Origin: Bacillota bacterium
Lineage (GTDB): Bacteria; Bacillota; UBA4882; UBA8346
Reading direction: 5' to 3'
Assembly: GCA_023426245.1 (NCBI GenBank)
Contig: JAFABB010000007.1
Span: 233,951-297,950 of the forward strand
DNA length: 64,000 nucleotides
How positions within the stretch are numbered: the first letter of the stretch is position 1; every line of letters starts with the position of its first letter. Position numbers and translations under genes: made by a program. The notes beneath the pieces were generated by a model. That model saw nothing but the letters and a program-made list of their open reading frames with translations. It did not search any database and was not told the DNA's origin. Shown in pieces: positions 15,945-24,614 of this stretch.

Positions 15945-15988
15945 AAAAAAGCGGTAACTCCAGAGCGTTGGAGGTTGCCGCTTTTTTG
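15945..15988. terminator. Bidirectional terminator between convergent genes
   Basis: GCGGTAACTCCA (15951-15962) pairs with TGGAGGTTGCCGC (15969-15981). Seven A precede and six T follow, so it can serve the CPBP gene on the plus strand and the ABC operon on the minus strand. Confidence 0.9.
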
Positions 15989-16012
15989 TAGAAATACTCT
16001 TTTCGTTGGTTA

Positions 16013-16738
16013 TTAAAGAATTTTGCTTAAAAATTGTTTGGTTCTTTCGTTTTTGGCGTTATTAAACACATCGGCCGGAGTGCCTTCCTCCAAAATCTGG
16101 CCTTCATCCATGAATAAGACGCGGTGTCCCACTTCTCTGGCAAATCCCATTTCATGGGTGACCACAGCCATCGTCATCCCTTCATGGGCCAAATTTTTCA
16201 TGACATCCAGCACTTCCTGAATCATTTCAGGGTCCAGGGCCGAGGTAGGTTCATCAAATAACAAGGCCTTAGGGCGCATTGCCAAAGCACGCGCAATGGC
16301 TATACGCTGTTGCTGACCTCCGGATAATTGCTCGGGATAAGCGCCGGCTTTATGACGAAGGCCGACCCGGTCCAATAACTCCATAGCCCGGGATTCCGCT
16401 TCTTCCTGGCTTAGACCTCTCACTTTGATGGGGGCGATGGTGATATTCTCCAAAGCCGTTTTATGGGGAAAAAGGTTAAAACGCTGAAAAACCATACCGA
16501 CTTCAGCGCGGACTTCATTGACATCAATCAAAGCCTGATCGGATACATCGACGCCCTCAATGTAAATATGGCCGCTGCTGGGTTTTTCAAGCAGGTTCAG
16601 GCAGCGCAAAAAAGTGCTTTTCCCGGAGCCGCTGGGGCCGATGATGCATACGACTTCACCCTGTTTGATTTCCGAGGTGATTCCTTTTAAGACATGAAGA
16701 TGGCGGAAACGTTTATGCAGGTCTTCTACTTTAATCAC
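16013..16738 (-). CDS. Polar amino-acid ABC transporter, ATP-binding protein
   Basis: 241 residues. Walker A (GPSGSGKST), Q-loop, signature [16 protein letters not shown], Walker [14 protein letters not shown] and the H-loop VTHEMGFA are all present, of the GlnQ/HisP type that powers polar amino-acid uptake. The start is GTG, with GAGAGGAGG upstream, and it overlaps the last eight bases of the permease gene, showing tight coupling. It is the last gene of a four-gene minus-strand operon. Confidence 0.95.
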   Translation of the reverse strand: MIKVEDLHKRFRHLHVLKGITSEIKQGEVVCIIGPSGSGKSTFLRCLNLLEKPSSGHIYIEGVDVSDQALIDVNEVRAEVGMVFQRFNLFPHKTALENITIAPIKVRGLSQEEAESRAMELLDRVGLRHKAGAYPEQLSGGQQQRIAIARALAMRPKALLFDEPTSALDPEMIQEVLDVMKNLAHEGMTMAVVTHEMGFAREVGHRVLFMDEGQILEEGTPADVFNNAKNERTKQFLSKIL

Positions 16739-17702
16739 TGACCTTAAACCTCCTCTCCAGTTTGGCGACAATGCGGGTGAAAGGAATCGTCATGATTAAG
16801 AATATCAAGCCAACTTCAAGCCAGGTTTCGGTCGGACGATAGGAACGGGTAACGATGACTTGGGCTTTACGGACTAATTCTTCCATGCCGATAACTGATA
16901 CCAATGAAGAATCCTTTAACATGGCGATGAATTCGTTGCCAAGGGGAGGAATGACCCGTTTTAAAGCTTGGGGCAAGATAATGTGACTCATTGCCTGGCG
17001 ATAAGTCATACCTAGGGAACGGGCGGCTTCCATTTGACCCTTGTCGATGGATTGAATACCCGCTCTGACAATTTCGGCAACATAGGCTCCGCTGTTGATG
17101 CTGAGGGCTACCAGAGCCGATACGAAAGGATTAATCGGTATGGGCTGTCCGTTATTGAAGAGGACCCCCAATATTGGCGGAGAACCAAAATGAATCATAA
17201 AAATCTGAACCAGGAGCGGCGTGCCCCGGATAAAATCAACATAGATACCGGCGAGCAGATTTACCAATTTATTATTAAGTACCCTGGCGACTCCAGTGAA
17301 AGTACCAATCAGTGTCCCAATGAACTCGGCGGTCACTGTAAGAAACAGGGTCATTAATGCGCCGAGCAGAAGGCTTGGTAAACTTAACCACATATAATAA
17401 AGAGAAGTTTCCGACATCGAGAGCTCGATGGAGTTTTCTCCCGTTTCCAGGGTTACCGTTTTTTTCTCATTTCGAAATTTTGATTTACGTAGCTCGATCT
17501 GATGTGTACCAGGAGTTAATCCTTGGATAGTACAAGGGGAATAACGATGAATGAACTTCCCATCTACATAAACACCAGCGCCGGCAGGATCGGAAGTGAT
17601 TTTTAAAATGGCGTCCTTTTCGGTTGCCGCCCTGGTTGCACTAAGGCATCCGAATAGGAGGGCAATTGTCAAAACTAAACATAATAAGTATTTGTTTTTC
17701 AC
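16731..17702 (-). CDS. PEGA domain fused to polar amino-acid ABC permease
   Basis: 323 residues. Residues 1-26 form a signal or anchor segment (with LLFGC, a weak lipobox), residues about 32-95 a PEGA domain ([12 protein letters not shown], then [14 protein letters not shown]), and the rest a HisM/GlnP-type permease with five membrane helices and the coupling loop [18 protein letters not shown] domains are small beta modules usually outside the membrane and often tied to surface layers. In this transporter family the usual N-terminal fusion is to a solute-binding domain, so a PEGA module here is unusual. The GTG start with AAAGGAA upstream is preferred to a 14-residue longer reading. Confidence 0.9.
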   Translation of the reverse strand: MKNKYLLCLVLTIALLFGCLSATRAATEKDAILKITSDPAGAGVYVDGKFIHRYSPCTIQGLTPGTHQIELRKSKFRNEKKTVTLETGENSIELSMSETSLYYMWLSLPSLLLGALMTLFLTVTAEFIGTLIGTFTGVARVLNNKLVNLLAGIYVDFIRGTPLLVQIFMIHFGSPPILGVLFNNGQPIPINPFVSALVALSINSGAYVAEIVRAGIQSIDKGQMEAARSLGMTYRQAMSHIILPQALKRVIPPLGNEFIAMLKDSSLVSVIGMEELVRKAQVIVTRSYRPTETWLEVGLIFLIMTIPFTRIVAKLERRFKVSD

Positions 17703-17750
17703 GATCTGACATTCCTTTATTACAAAATAACAAGCTCCTGACATGATGAA

Positions 17751-17866
17751 GGCTGCCGGAAAAGTAGTTTACAATCAATAAGATATACAATATATCATGG
17801 TTTCCTTGAAAAAGCAAATCCGGATATATTGTATATCTTTATCGACAAAATTCTTTTGGGACAGCC
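17751..17866. repeat. Dispersed palindromic element, copy A
   Basis: The ends are GGCTGCC (17751) and GGACAGCC (17859-17866). Inside is a perfect inner repeat, GATATACAATATAT (17782-17795) and ATATATTGTATATC (17824-17837). Copy B at 40473-40601 shares both layers (AAGTAGTTT, AATCAATA, the inner palindrome and TTCTTTTG). It sits between the binding-protein and permease genes. Confidence 0.75.
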
Positions 17867-17892
17867 ACATTCAAAAAACCGCTTATAATTTA

Positions 17893-18630
17893 TTATTTCG
17901 CGGATTTATATTTCCCTACGAGAGCATCCAATTTGCCGTTCTTTTTGAGGGTATCGATGGCCTTGTTGATAGTAGCGACTAATTTTTCATTATCTTTGCG
18001 GATACCGATTCCGTAATCTTCTTTATCGATTTTTTGGATTTCAACAACTTTCAAACCTTTGCTATTCTTCACTGCATCGAAAGCAACCAAGTCATCCATT
18101 ACGGCTGCATCGGCGTTATTGTTTAATAACTCCTGAACGGCTTGGGGATTGGTGTCGAAACGTTTCATTTTGACATCTTTGATTTTGCTGGCAAACAAGT
18201 CGCCAGTGGTGCCGTTCTGGACGGTCACGGTCTTACCGATTAAGTCATCGGGGACTTTGATGGAAGTATTGTCGCTCTTTACCACGATAGCTTGCTTGAT
18301 GGAGAAATAAGGAGTGGAGAAAGCGATTTGTTTTTTCCGCTCGGAGGTGATGGTCATGGCCGAAATCAAACAGTCGTAATTGCCGTTCATCAAGCCGGGA
18401 ATGATACCATCCCAACCGATGTTCATCAATTTCAGTTCCATACCGGCCTCGGCGGCAACCAGGCGAATCAAATCCATGTCAAAACCTACGAAGTTGCCGT
18501 CCTTGTCAATGGTCTCAAAAGGAGCATAGGTGGCATCGGTACCAACTCTGAGCACGGGTTTTGCTGCAAGTCCCATGCCGGCGACAAGCAAAAATACCAG
18601 AACTACTGCTAACCATGTGAATCTTTTCAT
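17893..18630 (-). CDS. Polar amino-acid ABC transporter, substrate-binding protein 1
   Basis: 245 residues with a cleavable signal peptide (MKRFTWLAVVLVFLLVAGMG, cut near LAA). It is a family 3 solute-binding protein with the signature GFDMDLIRLVA (about residues 48-58), the ATYAPFE opening and MTITSERKKQIAFSTPYF. It binds a polar amino acid outside the membrane and delivers it to the permease. About four in five residues match the neighbouring paralogue; differences cluster in part near the ligand cleft (GTDAT versus ATEAT, STPYFSIKQA versus SVPYFSNKQT). The start is the ATG with GGGGG upstream. Confidence 0.95.
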   Translation of the reverse strand: MKRFTWLAVVLVFLLVAGMGLAAKPVLRVGTDATYAPFETIDKDGNFVGFDMDLIRLVAAEAGMELKLMNIGWDGIIPGLMNGNYDCLISAMTITSERKKQIAFSTPYFSIKQAIVVKSDNTSIKVPDDLIGKTVTVQNGTTGDLFASKIKDVKMKRFDTNPQAVQELLNNNADAAVMDDLVAFDAVKNSKGLKVVEIQKIDKEDYGIGIRKDNEKLVATINKAIDTLKKNGKLDALVGKYKSAK

Positions 18631-18665
18631 TTTGAATACCCCCATAATCTTTTATTAATGTTTCA

Positions 18666-18717
18666 ATTATATAACATCAAATTCCGATATGCAAAGCATT
18701 TGGGTATTATTCATAAA
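18666..18717 (-). promoter_or_regulatory. Promoter and TATTCAT box of binding protein 1
   Basis: On the minus strand, TTGCAT (plus 18689-18694) and TATAAT (18666-18671) are 17 bp apart. A TATTATTCAT box at 18705-18714 lies just upstream of the -35. The spacer end (TTGATGTTA) is identical to that of the paralogue's promoter. Confidence 0.65.
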
Positions 18718-18777
18718 AAAAATAACAAGAAATTGACAAGGAATTTTCATTGGCTGAAAATATAGCGATGATAGCCT

Positions 18778-19515
18778 TTATTTCGCTGTTTTATATTTGG
18801 CGATCAAAGCATCTAATTTGCCGTTCTTTTTCAAAGCCTCGATAGCTTTATTGATTTTGGCGATGAGCTGTTCATTATCTTTACGGATGCCGATTCCATA
18901 GTCTTCTTTGTCAATCTTTTCAATATCAATGGCTTTCAGGCCCTTGCTGTTTTTCACAGCATCATAGGCTACCAAGTTATCCATTACGGCTGCATCAGCG
19001 TTATTGTTCAATAATTCTTGAATTGCCTGAGGGTTGGTGTCAAAGCGTTTCATCTTCACATCTTTAATTGTGCTGGCAAATAAGTCTCCCGTGGTACCGT
19101 TTTGGACTGTGACGGTTTTTCCGATAAGTTCATCCGGGGTTTTAATCGTGTTATTATTGTTCTTGACAACGATTGTCTGTTTATTGGAAAAATAGGGGAC
19201 CGAGAAAGCTATTTGCTTCTTCCGTTCCGGTGTGATGGTCATTGCCGCGATGATACAATCATAATTGCCATTCATCAGACCGGGAATAATCCCATCCCAG
19301 CTGACGTTGAGCATTTTAAGCTGCATACCTGCCTGATCGGCTACCAACCGGATTAAATCCATGTCAAATCCTACGAAGTTGCCATTTTTATCAATGGTTT
19401 CAAAGGGGGCATAGGTGGCCTCGGTTGCCACACGGAGAACCGGTTTGGCGGAAAGCGCCAAACTGGAAAACAAAGTAATGCTTAAAACAATCGCTAACCA
19501 TGAATATTTTTTCAC
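18778..19515 (-). CDS. Polar amino-acid ABC transporter, substrate-binding protein 2
   Basis: 245 residues, with the same architecture as the next gene: signal peptide, then family 3 solute-binding domain with GFDMDLIRLVA and MTITPERKKQIAFSVPYF. A recent tandem duplication is the simplest origin. Both copies could feed the single permease-ATPase pair, widening the substrate range or changing affinity. The start is GTG with GGAGG upstream. It has its own promoter, as does copy 1, so the two may be expressed separately. Confidence 0.95.
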   Translation of the reverse strand: MKKYSWLAIVLSITLFSSLALSAKPVLRVATEATYAPFETIDKNGNFVGFDMDLIRLVADQAGMQLKMLNVSWDGIIPGLMNGNYDCIIAAMTITPERKKQIAFSVPYFSNKQTIVVKNNNNTIKTPDELIGKTVTVQNGTTGDLFASTIKDVKMKRFDTNPQAIQELLNNNADAAVMDNLVAYDAVKNSKGLKAIDIEKIDKEDYGIGIRKDNEQLIAKINKAIEALKKNGKLDALIAKYKTAK

Positions 19516-19549
19516 TTGAAAATACCTCCATAGACATTTTATAACATTC

Positions 19550-19578
19550 ATTATATAACATCAATCCTGCTAAGGCAA
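19550..19578 (-). promoter_or_regulatory. Promoter of binding protein 2
   Basis: On the minus strand, TTGCCT (plus 19573-19578) and TATAAT (19550-19555) are 17 bp apart, with spacer end TTGATGTTA shared with the promoter at 18666. Confidence 0.7.
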
Positions 19579-19605
19579 AGGTTTAACAAAAAACTAACAA
19601 AGTTG

Positions 19606-19656
19606 TATGATTATTCATTTAGGAATAATTATTCATTTCGGTATAAATATTCATAA
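19606..19656. promoter_or_regulatory. Three TATTCAT boxes at 18-bp period upstream of binding protein 2
   Basis: TATTCAT (or TTATTCAT) ends at 19618, 19636 and 19654, a strict 18-bp period. Read on the minus strand the boxes are ATGAATAATCAT, ATGAATAATTATTC and ATGAATATTTAT, close to the ARG-box half sites bound by ArgR/AhrC. A related box is found upstream of binding protein 1. An arginine-type regulator is plausible; classical ARG boxes are usually about 21 bp apart, so another regulator is possible. Confidence 0.5.
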
Positions 19657-19858
19657 CGGATGAGGACAAACGATTACCGAAGGGTATGGTATAATGATTT
19701 TCTTAACTTCCAATCCGGGACGTTAAGCTCTTCTAATGTTTGGGCTTGACTTTTGCACTTGGTTTTGAATCCGGCGATTCTTGAGCCAGGGCGGTTGAGT
19801 TTCAAAAATTAGTATTTAGGAAAGACTAACCCATACCAACCAGTAGAGGATGGTTTAC

Positions 19859-20848
19859 ATGAACACTTTAACTCTTGAAAAGAATGATCAAAGGGTCAAC
19901 GGGCGGCAATCAGAAGACATTTTGACGATTAATGAAGAATTGATCAAAATCCTACACAGCGGTCATCGGGGCATTGATGAAATGTGCTCCCGCTTAATCG
20001 ATGGGGGCGGAAAGCGCCTGCGACCATTGATGGTCTTATATAGTGGACTGCTGTTTTCCGGCTCCAGGGGAATGCTTTTGCAAGCCGCGGCGGCAATGGA
20101 ATTGGTCCATATGGCTTCCCTCGTTCACGATGATATTATCGACGAGTCCGACTTAAGGAGGAATCAACCTTCCATCAACAAACTCTGGGGCGACAAATCG
20201 GCGGTTTTGGGCGGCGATTACCTGTTTGCCAAAGCGTTCAGCGTCTTGACGGAAAATCAATTATTCAGAAGTTTGGGTTTGACTGTCGAGGCGATTCAAG
20301 AGATGTGCCAGGGAGAAATCACGCAGGCGCAAGCCCGTTTTAACCTTGATTTGGGAATTGACCATTATTTCAAACGGATTGCCCAGAAAACTGCGGTCTT
20401 GCTTCGATGTTCCTGCCAGTCGGGTGCGATTATCGCCGGAGCCGGTGAAACTCAGATAGAACAGATCGGTACTTACGGGTTGAAACTCGGCGTGGCTTTT
20501 CAAATCGTTGATGATATCCTCGACTTTTACGGCGATTCCCAAGTCATGGGCAAGCCAAAACACGAAGATTTAGTCCAGGGCAATGTAACATTGCCCATCC
20601 TATTCCTTTTAAATCACCCGGAACATGGTCAATGGACCAGGGATCTGATTGAACGCAGGAAATTTCAAGCTGAGGAATTGCAACAGGTGGACTTGATATT
20701 GGTTGAAGCCGGAATTATTCAGAAGTCGTTCGCTGTTGCCACCGCCTATATTGAAGAGGCCAAACAAAGCCTGGCCGGTTTGCCTCAGAATGATTACCGT
20801 GATTTTTTAATGGAAAAAGCGGAGCAACTGAAAAAGCGGACCCAATAA
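19859..20848 (+). CDS. Polyprenyl diphosphate synthase (heptaprenyl synthase component II type)
   Basis: 329 residues. It extends allylic prenyl diphosphates with isopentenyl diphosphate to make the quinone side chain. The first Asp-rich motif HDDIIDESDLRR begins near residue 90, the second is VDDILDFYGD, and GGGKRLRP is the substrate-binding segment. The usual GK-TLP motif after the second Asp-rich region reads GNVTLP here, a minor variation. The ATG at 19859 is preferred because GAGGA is properly spaced. No component I or menaquinone methyltransferase gene is adjacent. Confidence 0.9.
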   Translation: MNTLTLEKNDQRVNGRQSEDILTINEELIKILHSGHRGIDEMCSRLIDGGGKRLRPLMVLYSGLLFSGSRGMLLQAAAAMELVHMASLVHDDIIDESDLRRNQPSINKLWGDKSAVLGGDYLFAKAFSVLTENQLFRSLGLTVEAIQEMCQGEITQAQARFNLDLGIDHYFKRIAQKTAVLLRCSCQSGAIIAGAGETQIEQIGTYGLKLGVAFQIVDDILDFYGDSQVMGKPKHEDLVQGNVTLPILFLLNHPEHGQWTRDLIERRKFQAEELQQVDLILVEAGIIQKSFAVATAYIEEAKQSLAGLPQNDYRDFLMEKAEQLKKRTQ

Positions 20849-20923
20849 GACTTAATCCAATATTTTTAAATATTCGTTAACCAAAAGGAGGAATCCCCCC
20901 CAATCACCGCGAATACTTTCTTG

Positions 20924-20946
20924 CTTAATTTAATTAACAAAGTTTC
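20924..20946. promoter_or_regulatory. Candidate ROK operator before the ROK regulator
   Basis: CTTAATTTAATTAACAAAGT upstream of the ROK regulator closely matches CTTAATTAATTAAATAAAGT at 22198 before the ROK kinase gene. ROK repressors (NagC, XylR) bind such AT-rich palindromes. Confidence 0.5.
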
Positions 20947-20961
20947 TGTTGCGGGTAGGGT

Positions 20962-22179
20962 GTGAATCTCTTGGAAAGAACTGCCGGGAATCAAGGCACG
21001 ATTAAAGAAAATAATCAACAACTGATTATCGATACCTTGGTGAAAAATGGGGCCACTTCGAGAGCTGAATTGGCTAAAATTCTTAAACTCAGCGCACCGA
21101 GCGTTTCCAAGAATATCAATGATTTGATCGAAAGAAAAATTCTGATCGAAATTGGTGAAGGCGATTCCATCGGTGGCAGAAGGCCGATTTTAGTTCAATT
21201 CAATTTTAATTATGGCTATATCATCGGAGTTGACATGAGCGGTCAAGATCTAAAAATTGCTCTTGCCAATCTGAGCAGTGAGATTGTTGAACTTCGGACG
21301 ATTGATATTGCAAATATCAATATTGGAAAAAAAATATTAGATATGGTGGCCGAAAACATTTTCGATATTTTTAATAAAAACAACATTAAAATCGAGAAAT
21401 TGTTGGTAATTGCCATAGGTTTCCCGGGAATTATCGAAGATAACGGCCGTGTTTTAGCCCTTCCCATGTGGTTATATCTATGGGAGGATTTGAATATCAA
21501 AGAAGAGCTGCGCAAAAGGTTTAATGTGGAAATTATCTTCAAGAACGATATGAATTTAGCCGCTCTCGGCGAGTCAGTTTACGGAGTGGGTAAAGAATAT
21601 AAAAACTTAGTGTTTGTCAGTATTGATATTGGTGTAGGAGCGGGGATTATTTTAAATAATACCCTATATGAAGGAAACCGGCTTGCTGCCGGGGAGGTTG
21701 GGTATTTTGCGCTCAATATTGATGATGTCCACTACAACCATCAAAGCGTGGGGCCTTTAGAATCCCGGGTGGGTATTCCGGCAATTATTGAAAATGTTAA
21801 AAACGGGGTACAGCAGGGACGGAGTACCTTAATTCATGATTGGGTCCATGGGGATTTAAGCCGCATAGACAGTAAAATCATTTTAAAAGCAGTTCAGTGT
21901 AAAGATCCGTTTGTCATAGAGGAAATGGAAGAGGTTGTCAATGTTTTGGGGGTAGTATTATCGAATATTATTATTCTTTTGGATCTGGATCTTATTGTAT
22001 TGGGGGGGAAATTAATGGATTTGGGCTATGATTTCATCACTCCCCTCGATGAGATTGTCTCCAAGATAGTTCCCTTTCCGGTCCGGGTAAGATCTTCGGC
22101 ACTGGAACAAAAGGCAATTATTTATGGAGCATTTACCATTGCTCTCGATTCTATTTATAAAGACATTTTAAAAATGTAG
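20962..22179 (+). CDS. ROK-family transcriptional repressor, zinc motif lost
   Basis: 405 residues. An N-terminal winged helix (residues about 15-75, TSRAELAKILKLSAPSVSKN) is joined to a ROK sugar-sensor domain containing GVDMSGQDLKIALANL and a KNDMNLAALGE segment. The CxCGxxGCxE zinc signature is missing: the region after AGEVGYFALN carries no cysteines. The phosphate loop DMSG is also altered from DxGGT, in line with a regulator that does not phosphorylate sugars. It starts at GTG or a nearby TTG (20971). It likely controls the amino-sugar operon that follows. Confidence 0.9.
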   Translation: MNLLERTAGNQGTIKENNQQLIIDTLVKNGATSRAELAKILKLSAPSVSKNINDLIERKILIEIGEGDSIGGRRPILVQFNFNYGYIIGVDMSGQDLKIALANLSSEIVELRTIDIANINIGKKILDMVAENIFDIFNKNNIKIEKLLVIAIGFPGIIEDNGRVLALPMWLYLWEDLNIKEELRKRFNVEIIFKNDMNLAALGESVYGVGKEYKNLVFVSIDIGVGAGIILNNTLYEGNRLAAGEVGYFALNIDDVHYNHQSVGPLESRVGIPAIIENVKNGVQQGRSTLIHDWVHGDLSRIDSKIILKAVQCKDPFVIEEMEEVVNVLGVVLSNIIILLDLDLIVLGGKLMDLGYDFITPLDEIVSKIVPFPVRVRSSALEQKAIIYGAFTIALDSIYKDILKM

Positions 22180-22197
22180 TTTTTTTAAATCGACTTT

Positions 22198-22220
22198 CTT
22201 AATTAATTAAATAAAGTAAC
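22198..22220. promoter_or_regulatory. Candidate ROK operator before the ROK kinase
   Basis: CTTAATTAATTAAATAAAGT contains the palindrome TTAATTAATTAA and matches the site at 20924, giving paired sites around the regulator gene. Confidence 0.5.
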
Positions 22221-22264
22221 TTTTGTGTAAAAAATTTAATCGATACCGTAAAGGAGAATGTGTT

Positions 22265-23191
22265 TTGGGAGACCTCCATTGTGATGGTGTTTTATATGAA
22301 GTAGGAGTTGATATCGGCGGGACCAAGGTATTCGTGGTAATCGCCGATGATGACGGCAATATCGTTTTTAAAGAGAAAATCAAAACCTCTCCGGATGTTC
22401 AAACAATCATCGCCTCCATTGACGGTTTTCTTCAAGATATGAAAATTCCTCCCCAAAAAGTAAGGGGGATTGGCATTGGGGTTCCCGGTGTGGTAAACAG
22501 CGAGAGTGGAATTGTAATGGATTCCCCCTCATTAAAATGGCGCGATCTTAATTTAAAAGAGATATTCAGCAAGCATTATTGCGTTCCCGTTATGGTTAAA
22601 AATGATGTGAATTTGGCGGTGTTGGGTGAAAGATATTTTGGAGGGAATGAAAGCGATAATATCTTTTACGTTGCAATTGGTACGGGAGTTGGAAGCGCAA
22701 TTATCGCCAATGGACAGATTATCGAGGGGGCTAGATTTTCCGCAGGTGAAATTGGCTACTTCGTTGACCGGAATGATGTAAGGCCGGGCAGAATTAATAG
22801 TGTATTGGAATTTGGGACTTTCGAACATAAAACTTCCGGAAGCGCTTTAACAGAAAGGGGTTTAAAATTCGGCTATTCCTCTCAAGAATTATTTATTCAG
22901 TATCGCAATCATAATTCTCAAGTTGAAACGATTATCGATGAATTTGCACTTGAATTGTCCATCATGATTGCTAATGTGGTAAGCCTGCTAAATCCGGAAT
23001 TAGTAATCATCGGCGGCGGAGTTGCCGAGTCGATGGACTGTATTATTGATAAGATTCGTGAGCATGTTTCAAATTTCACACCGATTCATACCAAAATCGA
23101 GTTATCAAAGTTAGGAGGTGAAGCGCAGGGATTGGGAGGTATTGCTTGTTTCTTACCCCATAAAAATTTAAAATTGGAGGCAAAAAAATGA
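22265..23191 (+). CDS. ROK-family sugar kinase
   Basis: 308 residues from TTG with AAAGGAG eight bases upstream. It has the ATP-binding loop GVDIGGTKVFVVIAD, the catalytic aspartate in VKNDVNLAVLGE and the second phosphate motif AIGTGVGSAI, so unlike its upstream neighbour it keeps kinase residues. The ROK zinc signature is absent. It would phosphorylate glucose, N-acetylglucosamine or a related sugar after uptake. With NagB downstream, an amino sugar is the best guess. Its stop overlaps the next start (ATGA). Confidence 0.88.
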   Translation: MGDLHCDGVLYEVGVDIGGTKVFVVIADDDGNIVFKEKIKTSPDVQTIIASIDGFLQDMKIPPQKVRGIGIGVPGVVNSESGIVMDSPSLKWRDLNLKEIFSKHYCVPVMVKNDVNLAVLGERYFGGNESDNIFYVAIGTGVGSAIIANGQIIEGARFSAGEIGYFVDRNDVRPGRINSVLEFGTFEHKTSGSALTERGLKFGYSSQELFIQYRNHNSQVETIIDEFALELSIMIANVVSLLNPELVIIGGGVAESMDCIIDKIREHVSNFTPIHTKIELSKLGGEAQGLGGIACFLPHKNLKLEAKK

Positions 23192-24438
23192 AACGTATCC
23201 TGAAATTCTTGGTAGTTTGTACATTGGTAGCTCTTATTACGGGAAGTTTGGCTTTTGCCGGTGGCCCGGTAACAATTAACGCTCTTTTTATGAAACAAGC
23301 CGGCTATAGTGAGGATGATACCAAAGCCGGTACTGCCGAATTTGAAAAAGCGAATCCCAATATCAAAGTCCAGCTGACTTTTGTCGCCTATGAGGAACTG
23401 GAGCAGAAAATCATTACTTCCGCTCAGTCCGGCAGCTATGACGTAGTTTTGAGCGATGGGCCCTTTACGGCTAAATTCGCTCAAGCCGGTATCTTAAAAG
23501 AAGTAAAGTTGACGGCTGCCGAGCGGAAGGATATATTCCCCGGCGCACTGGCATCATGCATTTATAAAGGGAAAATTTGGGGATTGCCCTGGTTAAACGA
23601 TTGCAAATACATGTTTTATAACAAAAGTATGCTAAAGAAGGCCGGTTTTTCAGAGCCTCCCAAAACCATGAGTGAACTATTGGCTCAAGCCAAAGTCATC
23701 AAGGAAAAAGGAATTGTAGAGCATCCCATTGTCTGGGACTGGGCGCAAGCTGAGGCTTTAATGTGCGATTATGTTCCACTGGCCACCATTTTTGGTGGCG
23801 GATTGGTGGACAAAGATGGTAAACCCACCATTACGGCCGCGGGCAATAAAAAAGCTTTGGATTTTATGGCGGGTTCAATTAAGTCAGGCCTTTCCAATCC
23901 TAAGTCCACCGAATTTTTAGAGGATGATGTCAAAGGGACTTTTGAAAGCAGTAATGCGGCCTTCGCTTTTAACTGGACGTATATGTACGCCGGAGCCAGA
24001 GATCCGAAAGAATCCAAATTGGCTCCCGAAGATGTGGGGATCGCCGTAATTCCGGGTGAAGGGAAAGTAATAAGCGGTACCTGCAATGGTGGTCAACCTT
24101 TGGCAATTTCCGCCGGGAGCAAACATCCCGCCGAAGCATTGAAATATATGAAATATTTGACATCCAAACAATTTCAAAAGAAATATAGTTCCAACGCTTT
24201 ACCAATCTGGGTGTCCCTATACAGTGATCCGGGTGTAGTGGCTTCCAATCCGGCGGTTGTGAAAGTTGCCCAGGAACAATATAAATATTTTGTCAACCGG
24301 CCTATCGTTCCTTATTACGGCGAACTTTCAACTTTCATGCAGGTGAGAATCCAAGAAGTATTATTGGGTAAAAAATCCAGTGCCGCAGCATTGAAAGAAT
24401 GCCAAGACAAAGCGATGGAGTTGGCTAACAAAAAGTAA
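23188..24438 (+). CDS. Sugar ABC transporter, substrate-binding protein
   Basis: 416 residues with a signal peptide (MKRILKFLVVCTLVALITGS, cut near AFA-GG) and a family 1 (maltose-type) binding domain: TAEFEKANPNIKVQLTFVAYEELEQK, then SGSYDVVLSDGPFTAKFAQAGIL. It captures a mono- or oligosaccharide outside the membrane. It lacks a lipobox Cys, so the anchor is not a lipoprotein; retention in a periplasm would fit a diderm cell. It is coupled to the ROK kinase by a four-base overlap. Confidence 0.95.
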   Translation: MKRILKFLVVCTLVALITGSLAFAGGPVTINALFMKQAGYSEDDTKAGTAEFEKANPNIKVQLTFVAYEELEQKIITSAQSGSYDVVLSDGPFTAKFAQAGILKEVKLTAAERKDIFPGALASCIYKGKIWGLPWLNDCKYMFYNKSMLKKAGFSEPPKTMSELLAQAKVIKEKGIVEHPIVWDWAQAEALMCDYVPLATIFGGGLVDKDGKPTITAAGNKKALDFMAGSIKSGLSNPKSTEFLEDDVKGTFESSNAAFAFNWTYMYAGARDPKESKLAPEDVGIAVIPGEGKVISGTCNGGQPLAISAGSKHPAEALKYMKYLTSKQFQKKYSSNALPIWVSLYSDPGVVASNPAVVKVAQEQYKYFVNRPIVPYYGELSTFMQVRIQEVLLGKKSSAAALKECQDKAMELANKK

Positions 24439-24449
24439 TGATCGCCGGT

Positions 24450-24481
24450 GGCTGTCTCAAAATTAAACCTTTGGGACAGCC
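24450..24481. repeat. Dispersed palindromic element, copy C (short)
   Basis: GGCTGTCTCAAA pairs with TTTGGGACAGCC around an eight-base loop, 12 bp with one G-T pair. It shares its ends with copies A and B but lacks their inner palindrome. It lies between the binding-protein and permease genes, as copy B also does at its locus, so it could attenuate or stabilise the message. Confidence 0.65.
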
Positions 24482-24614
24482 CCAATATTATGGGGACGCA
24501 GGCTCGAGCCAGCATGGAGCTGGGACAAGAAATATGCGCGCGCGAGGATTTCAAAAAAAGGGCTATCCGGTCTAAAAATTTAAGCGAAAAGTATTTTCGA
24601 AGCGGGTGAAATGG

